A stretch of 11,844 nucleotides of DNA, from positions 1 through 11,844 of the forward strand of contig CAMORJ010000046.1 of NCBI GenBank assembly GCA_946623775.1. Reading direction: 5' to 3'. Under the pieces are notes generated by a model. That model saw nothing but the letters and a program-made list of their open reading frames with translations. It did no database searches and had not been told where the DNA came from. How positions within the stretch are numbered: the stretch's first letter is position 1; every line of letters begins with the position of its first letter. The position numbers were made by a program, and so were the translations under genes. Below are positions 7,735 to 11,844 of this stretch, in pieces. Origin of the DNA: an uncultured Bacillota bacterium (GTDB taxonomy: Bacteria; Bacillota_I; Bacilli_A; RFN20; CAG-826).

Positions 7735-8334
7735 ATGGCTTTGATATTTTGTCCTAAATGCGGCAGAAAGATTTCCGACCGTTCCAGCGCGTGCCCCCAT
7801 TGCGGCACGCCGATGAGTAAAATCAGTCAGCAGGCATTGAACCACGTTGCCCCCTCCAAACAAGTCAGCACCAAGAAGCCTCCTATCTATGGAGCCATCG
7901 CTGGTTTGTCTTATCGAGTCAAGCTCATTGTTTCGCCTCGCGTGCTGAGCGACGCATCTTTGAAGAACGTTCTCGGGGAGAAGTTTGAGGATGAAGCCCA
8001 GCGTATCGCGTTGCGCGCGTTATATATCTATTTCTATGATCAGCAGAAACCAGAGGACAATAAAACAAAAATCAAGCCCGTCAGCAAAGAGGATGCAAAG
8101 CGCATCTACCTCTATTTCATCGCGGATGAACTAGTTGCCCTTGCCCAAGAATTGCAAAAGAAGAAAAAAGTCGTTTTGCTGAAAGACCAGGAGGCGTTCT
8201 TCGCCGCTTGCGTTGCCAAGAAGCCGTCTAAGGCTGCTCAGGTTTTGGAACTTCCGGGCATCGATAAAAAGTCGTTCTCCAAATTTGAAGCCGATATCGA
8301 AAAGCTTCTTGGCAAGTACAACCAATATAGATAA
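7735..8334 (+). CDS. Zinc-ribbon protein with an unrecognised C-terminal domain
   Basis: The ATG at 7735 is chosen over an in-frame TTG at 7714 because GGGAG lies at 7720-7724, 10 nt before the ATG, and the zinc ribbon then begins at residue 6, as usual in such proteins. The product has 199 residues. C6-x2-C9 and C20-x2-C23 form a CPKCG/CPHCG zinc ribbon. A low-complexity linker follows (about 30-50), then a domain of some 140 residues rich in Lys and in predicted helix, including KKKKVVLL and LELPGIDKKSF segments. I do not recognise that domain. There is no signal peptide or membrane helix, so it is probably cytosolic. The ribbon could bind nucleic acid or protein. The gene is a single unit ending in a strong terminator. 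Confidence 0.85.
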   Translation: MALIFCPKCGRKISDRSSACPHCGTPMSKISQQALNHVAPSKQVSTKKPPIYGAIAGLSYRVKLIVSPRVLSDASLKNVLGEKFEDEAQRIALRALYIYFYDQQKPEDNKTKIKPVSKEDAKRIYLYFIADELVALAQELQKKKKVVLLKDQEAFFAACVAKKPSKAAQVLELPGIDKKSFSKFEADIEKLLGKYNQYR

Positions 8335-8361
8335 TCGCTTGATTGCCTTCCAATAATCGCA

Positions 8362-8402
8362 AATGCCGCCAAAAAAGGAATCATCCTTGGCGGCATTTTC
8401 TT
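8362..8402 (+). terminator. Intrinsic terminator after the zinc-ribbon gene
   Basis: AATGCCGCCAA (from 8362) pairs perfectly with TTGGCGGCATT (8387-8397), an 11-bp GC-rich stem; inside it GG and CC can pair around the loop AATCAT. The T-rich tract 8395-8402 follows. It begins 28 nt after the stop codon. Confidence 0.92.
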
Positions 8403-8447
8403 CGATATTATCTTGAATAATTGGCATATTGAGGCCATAATTTCCAC

Positions 8448-9986
8448 ATGCCTAACAAGAAGGTAGTTATTGTCGGCGGCGGAGTCTCAGGGCTATCCGC
8501 CGGCGTGTATGCGTTGGATAACGGATACGATGTTTTGATTATTGAACGCAACCCGACCTGCGGCGGACAACTAACCGGTTGGACCAGAAAAGGAACTTTC
8601 ATAGATGGATGCGCTCACTGGATCGTCGGCACAAATCCTAAGTCTGCCCTGTATCCTTTGTGGCGCCATGTCGGCGCGATCGACGACTCTGTCGCGATTC
8701 ACCCCACGGAGTATTTCACCAAATACGTTATCGGCGACGAGACGGTTACCCTCTATGCGGATTTGAAGAAGCTGAAAGAGGAACTGCTGCGAGTCGCTCC
8801 CGAAGATAAAAGAAGAATCAAGCGCTTCATCAATGGCATTAAAGCCTATCGTCATACCCAGGTTCCTGCCAAGAAACCTTTGGATATGATGAACGTTTTC
8901 GAACTGACTGCCTTCGGATTCCATTTCGTCCCGATGCTTCATTATTTCATCAGCAGCAGAAAGAAATCGCTGTCTCAGTTTGCCGATGAATTCCGTTCCC
9001 CGATTCTTCGCACTTTCTTCCGCGAGGTCATGGGCGCTGACTACAATCTCCATTCTCTCTATTACGTCTTGGCGGAGCTATCCCGCGATAACGCCGGCAT
9101 GGTCGAAGGCGGATCGCTTCAAATGGCAAGGCGCATGCAAGCACGTTTCCTTGAAATGGGTGGATTGCTAAGGACCTCCACGAGCGTCTCGTCCATCGAT
9201 TTGGAAGGCGATAAAGTGGTGGGGGTGACGCTGGATGACGGCGAAAAGATCCCTGCGGATTACGTTATTGCCAGCACCGATGTCCATCACTTGCTTCATG
9301 ATTTGCTCGGCGGCAAAGTGAAAGATCCATTCTTCGAAGAGAGATTCGAAAAACGCGATGTGTATCCTTTGAATCCTGCCTTCCTAGTCGCTTTCCGCAC
9401 CAGCGAAGACATTACCTCCTGGCCAAAGCAGATCGTTTATAAGTTAGACGAGCCGATTCAAATCGCTGATACGACCATCCAGTACATTCCCGCCCGCAAT
9501 CATGCATTCGATAAGCTTTTGAATAAGAGATTCACCAGCATCAATGTCCTCATTCCTCTTAAAGACGGCGTGTATGACTATTTGAAGGGGCTGAGCAGGG
9601 AAGATTACCTGAAACTCAAAGAGGATCTAGGCGAAAAGATTCGCCAAGGCCTCATCTCCAAAGGAGGCTACGATCCCGACAAAATCGAATTGATCGACGT
9701 CGCCACTCCTTTGACTTACGAAAGATACACCAATAGCTATCGCGGTTCCTACATGTCCTTCATCACCACCGGCAGAAGCCATGGTCTCATGAGAGACAGC
9801 AGAATCAGGGGCGTCAAGAACCTCCTTCTTTGCGGACAATGGCTTATGAGCCCAGGCGGATTGCCCATCGCCCTATTCACTGGCAAGCATGCTGCAATCC
9901 ATCTTTGCAGATTGGACAAGAAGAGATTCATCAATAGAGAAAAAGAGGAACGCTATGTCATATTGCGCCCTTCACCCAAGCGTTGA
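8448..9986 (+). CDS. FAD-dependent oxidoreductase, CrtI/phytoene-dehydrogenase-like (COG1233 type)
   Basis: This 512-residue protein has the usual length of the family. The N-terminus is a dinucleotide-binding Rossmann fold: VVIVGGGVSGLSAG with GGGVSG at 10-15 and the acidic end of strand 2 at E33 (VLIIER). Next comes the CGGQLTGW / FIDGCAHW region (38-58) typical of phytoene-desaturase-like flavoproteins. The C-terminal FAD-contact segment is CGQWLMSPGGLPIAL (462-476). The family oxidises or saturates hydrophobic polyene or retinoid-like substrates, but the substrate cannot be read from sequence. No carotenoid gene (crtB, crtE or crtM) is nearby, so a carotenoid role is not supported. There is no signal peptide. 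The start is preceded by GAGG at 8431-8434, 13 nt away, which is long. The end overlaps the exonuclease gene by 32 nt, so the two are probably co-transcribed. Specific function unknown. Confidence 0.85.
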   Translation: MPNKKVVIVGGGVSGLSAGVYALDNGYDVLIIERNPTCGGQLTGWTRKGTFIDGCAHWIVGTNPKSALYPLWRHVGAIDDSVAIHPTEYFTKYVIGDETVTLYADLKKLKEELLRVAPEDKRRIKRFINGIKAYRHTQVPAKKPLDMMNVFELTAFGFHFVPMLHYFISSRKKSLSQFADEFRSPILRTFFREVMGADYNLHSLYYVLAELSRDNAGMVEGGSLQMARRMQARFLEMGGLLRTSTSVSSIDLEGDKVVGVTLDDGEKIPADYVIASTDVHHLLHDLLGGKVKDPFFEERFEKRDVYPLNPAFLVAFRTSEDITSWPKQIVYKLDEPIQIADTTIQYIPARNHAFDKLLNKRFTSINVLIPLKDGVYDYLKGLSREDYLKLKEDLGEKIRQGLISKGGYDPDKIELIDVATPLTYERYTNSYRGSYMSFITTGRSHGLMRDSRIRGVKNLLLCGQWLMSPGGLPIALFTGKHAAIHLCRLDKKRFINREKEERYVILRPSPKR

Positions 9987-11187
9987 AGAAGGGGCATTGC
10001 GATTAGGCTATGCCATCTTCAACGAAGATTTCTTATTTGAAGAAGTGGGGGTATTCAAAACTCCATCCGCGAAAGAGTTTCACGAATTCGTTAATAGAGG
10101 GGATTTGACCTTTTTCGCATACGATTCCTGCGAGATGGCTTTGATGCTGGAAGAGGATGCGTCGAAGGCGAATGTATTGGTTCCCGATTTCCTTTGCTAC
10201 GATGTGGTTTGCTTGATCTTTTCCATGTGCGGCAAAGGCAAGGGGATGAGCTTCCCCGAAATGTATTTCTCTCTTGTCGGAGAAGACCTCAGGGACAACT
10301 TGCCTCCCGCTCAGAAAGCAAAGGCGTTAGGAATACTGATCAGAGAAGGATTCTCATATTTCCATAGGAGCTTGGATGAGTTGAACCTGAATCCGTTCCG
10401 TGACTGCAATTGCTATATGCACGGATGCTTCAACGCCGTTCTTTCCAAAAGGCAATTCGATAAAAATATCGAGGACGTGTATTCGAATTTGGATAACCTT
10501 GGCATCGAGAAGCTCGTATTCTTTGATTTGGAGTGCGCGAATTGCTTTGACGGAGTTGGCAAGATCTGCGAATTCGGAGCGGTTATTACGGATTTGGAAT
10601 TCAATGTGCTGAAGCGCGACTTCATGTTGATCAATCCCGAAGACCGTTTTGCCCTTGCTGGCAGAAACGGTTCGCCCGATTTGAAACTCGCCTATCCGGA
10701 AAAGACATATTTCAATTCGCCGAAGCTTGCATATTACGAGAGCCAAATCCGTTCCATTATGCAAAGCAAAGGAACGATGGTTGCTGGCTTTGCCATAGGC
10801 AACGACGTTTCTTTCCTTGCTACGGATTTAAATAGTTACGATCTTCCCCAGATTGAATATCCTTGCTTCGACGTGCAGGAGTGGGTCTCGCCTCCCGATC
10901 ATTCGATAAGCCTAGAGAAAGCTTATGCGGAAGTCGTGCCGACGGAAGAGAAGCGCCCCTTCCGTGAGCATCGGTCTGTGGATGATGCCGAAATGACGAT
11001 GCTTGTCGCCAAATTCTATTTGCAATCCAGCGGCAAAACATTGATTGAATTACTGAAGGAACACCCGAAAAGCATATACACGTCTCAAGGATTTTTGGAT
11101 TTGTGGCTTTCCGAACCAGACCTGCCAAAAGGAAAACGCCCGAGGTTGATCGAGCGTTTCCCGTATCGCAAGCAATCGGATCAATAG
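9955..11187 (+). CDS. DnaQ-like (DEDDh) 3'-5' exonuclease domain protein with an N-terminal domain resembling a dead copy
   Basis: The start is the ATG at 9955, with AGAGG at 9944-9948, 6 nt upstream; an in-frame ATG at 9889 lies deep in the preceding gene without such a site. The product has 410 residues. The second half holds all DEDDh catalytic residues: exo I FFDLE (D191, E193), exo II GNDVSF (D284) and exo III HRSVDD (H339, D344). Such domains remove nucleotides from 3' ends of DNA or RNA with two metal ions. Residues about 3-135 appear to repeat the fold without the catalytic residues (YCALH for FFDLE; C59 in place of D284). A Cys cluster CNCYMHGC (C151, C153, C158) joins the halves. 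It overlaps the oxidoreductase gene by 32 nt and the opposing helicase gene by 7 nt. It is not a standard DNA polymerase III epsilon subunit; its substrate is unknown. Confidence 0.85.
   Translation: MSYCALHPSVEEGALRLGYAIFNEDFLFEEVGVFKTPSAKEFHEFVNRGDLTFFAYDSCEMALMLEEDASKANVLVPDFLCYDVVCLIFSMCGKGKGMSFPEMYFSLVGEDLRDNLPPAQKAKALGILIREGFSYFHRSLDELNLNPFRDCNCYMHGCFNAVLSKRQFDKNIEDVYSNLDNLGIEKLVFFDLECANCFDGVGKICEFGAVITDLEFNVLKRDFMLINPEDRFALAGRNGSPDLKLAYPEKTYFNSPKLAYYESQIRSIMQSKGTMVAGFAIGNDVSFLATDLNSYDLPQIEYPCFDVQEWVSPPDHSISLEKAYAEVVPTEEKRPFREHRSVDDAEMTMLVAKFYLQSSGKTLIELLKEHPKSIYTSQGFLDLWLSEPDLPKGKRPRLIERFPYRKQSDQ
11127..11159 (-). terminator. Probable intrinsic terminator of the DUF3320 helicase gene, inside the exonuclease gene
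   Basis: Read on the minus strand, AAACGCTCGA (11159-11150) pairs with TCGGGCGTTT (11143-11134) around a 6-nt loop, with one U-G pair, followed by TTTTCCTTTT (11136-11127). It begins 21 nt past the helicase stop. On the plus strand the same position is an A-C mismatch and no T-tract follows, so the signal is specific to minus-strand transcripts. The T-tract is broken by CC, which lowers certainty. Confidence 0.6.
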
Positions 11188-11844
11188 TGCTCGGTGTAGC
11201 CGCGCGCTAGAAGTCCTTTTTCGATAGCGGTCTTCAAGCAGAACTCCAGCTTGCCGCGAGTTTTGGCAGTCATGGTGACGCCAATCTTTTCGGCGGTGAG
11301 CCTGAAGAGGTCTTCCTTGTCGACTTTTTGCTGCGCCTCGAGGATCTTGTTCATCAAGAAGATGATTTCTTCCTGCGCGATATCCATGATGTCGCGGTCG
11401 GACGCGCGGAACGGGACGAGTTTTCCTGCATTAGCGGCAGGCGCCCAATAGAAGACGGCGTTGTTGTGGTCGTGGGTAATCGCCACGTTGTTGCGGAGCA
11501 TGAATAGCTGCGCTTTGATGATTTCGTCGGCCTTATCCTGAATCTTGCTGATACCCAGCAAGACCCTGCACCTATCCTTGATGGTCTCGTAGGACACAGG
11601 AGACTCAAGTTCGATGACTGCTTTGATTTGCTCGCAGAAACGCGGGTAGTAGTTGCGTCTCTCCATGGCCTCATATTTGAATCTGAGGTCGCTGGAATAG
11701 GCTTTGTACTCCGCGATTCCATAATCGAATTCAGGATTCGCATCGATCATCTCGGGCGCGACGAATTGAGACACGGGCTTCTCGTCCGGCGTCTTATTGA
11801 TGGCCGCGATGATGGACTCGACGGTGGAGGCCGGGAAGCGGAGA
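11181..11844 (-). CDS. DUF3320-type C-terminal end of a large SF1 helicase (partial; start outside window)
   Basis: The frame is open to the right edge of the window, so this is the last 220 residues of a longer protein; the GTG at 11772-11774 is not a start. The visible part resembles the DUF3320 tail of the large DUF4011-AAA superfamily 1 helicases: a segment of the form QIKAVIELESPVSYETIKDR, an FYWAP motif after a short beta region, an ASDRDIMDIAQEEI helix, and a final KEDLFRLTAEKIGV...LEFCLKTAIEKGLL stretch, like the E.PV....l..R, f.wP, I...Ei...i and G..r....l...I..li..G.L pattern of that domain. The helicase motors are outside the window, so activity cannot be judged. Family members occur in chromosomes and in some defence or repair islands. 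It converges on the exonuclease gene with a 7-nt overlap. The family call is by eye. Confidence 0.65.
   Translation of the reverse strand, partial: LRFPASTVESIIAAINKTPDEKPVSQFVAPEMIDANPEFDYGIAEYKAYSSDLRFKYEAMERRNYYPRFCEQIKAVIELESPVSYETIKDRCRVLLGISKIQDKADEIIKAQLFMLRNNVAITHDHNNAVFYWAPAANAGKLVPFRASDRDIMDIAQEEIIFLMNKILEAQQKVDKEDLFRLTAEKIGVTMTAKTRGKLEFCLKTAIEKGLLARGYTEHY

Noticed and set aside
8571..9053. 160-codon open frame on the minus strand
   Set aside because: Fully antisense to the FAD oxidoreductase, with no start signal or recognisable product.
9889..9954. Longer exonuclease start at ATG 9889
   Set aside because: It has no purine-rich site, lies within conserved oxidoreductase coding sequence, and adds residues unlike the domain; ATG 9955 has AGAGG at the right distance.
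1..11844. Alternative genetic code with TGA as Trp (Mollicutes)
   Set aside because: TGA ends addB, the FAD oxidoreductase gene and the helicase gene at natural C-termini, and no in-frame TGA occurs in the genes.
1..11844. CRISPR array, tRNA, rRNA, insertion sequence or attachment site
   Set aside because: No regularly spaced direct repeats, cloverleaf-like GTTCRA segments, transposase motifs or terminal repeats were seen on either strand.

Overview
The window looks like an ordinary chromosomal stretch of a Bacillota-type bacterium. The evidence is the addB-addA gene order (as in Bacillus), purine-rich AGAGG/GGGAG ribosome binding sites, intrinsic terminators with T-tracts, and moderate base composition. 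TGA is a real stop for three genes (positions 2008-2010, 9984-9986, and the complement of 11181-11183), which argues against the Mycoplasma code. An uncultured gut lineage of Bacilli/Erysipelotrichia type would fit, but that is inference. No phage, transposon, CRISPR, tRNA or rRNA signature was seen.

Layout, left to right. (1) 1-5882, plus strand: the 3' part of addB (cut by the window edge) and complete addA, overlapping by ATGA. Together they encode the dual-nuclease helicase AddAB for double-strand-break repair. (2) 5847-6956, minus strand: a glycerate 2-kinase converging on addA, with a 36-nt tail-to-tail overlap; the addA terminator lies inside the kinase gene. (3) 7108-7470, plus: a small, very acidic protein of unknown function with its own -10 box and a strong terminator. 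(4) 7471-7734: a 264-nt AT-rich intergenic region with several short perfect inverted repeats. (5) 7735-8334, plus: a zinc-ribbon protein with an unrecognised C-terminal domain, then a strong terminator. (6) 8448-11187, plus: a two-gene unit, a CrtI/phytoene-dehydrogenase-like FAD oxidoreductase followed by a DnaQ-like (DEDDh) exonuclease, overlapping by 32 nt. (7) 11181-11844, minus: the C-terminal end of a large helicase of the DUF4011/DUF3320 kind, converging on the exonuclease with a 7-nt overlap; its apparent terminator lies inside the exonuclease gene.

Four of the eight genes act or probably act on DNA (addB, addA, the exonuclease, the DUF3320 helicase), but they do not form one transcription unit. 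I do not see a clear new defence or mobile system. The most unusual points are: an exonuclease whose N-terminal half looks like a second, catalytically dead copy of the exonuclease fold; two convergent gene pairs in which the terminator of one gene is written inside the coding sequence of the other; a probable leaderless glycerate kinase mRNA; and the palindrome-rich region before the zinc-ribbon gene.
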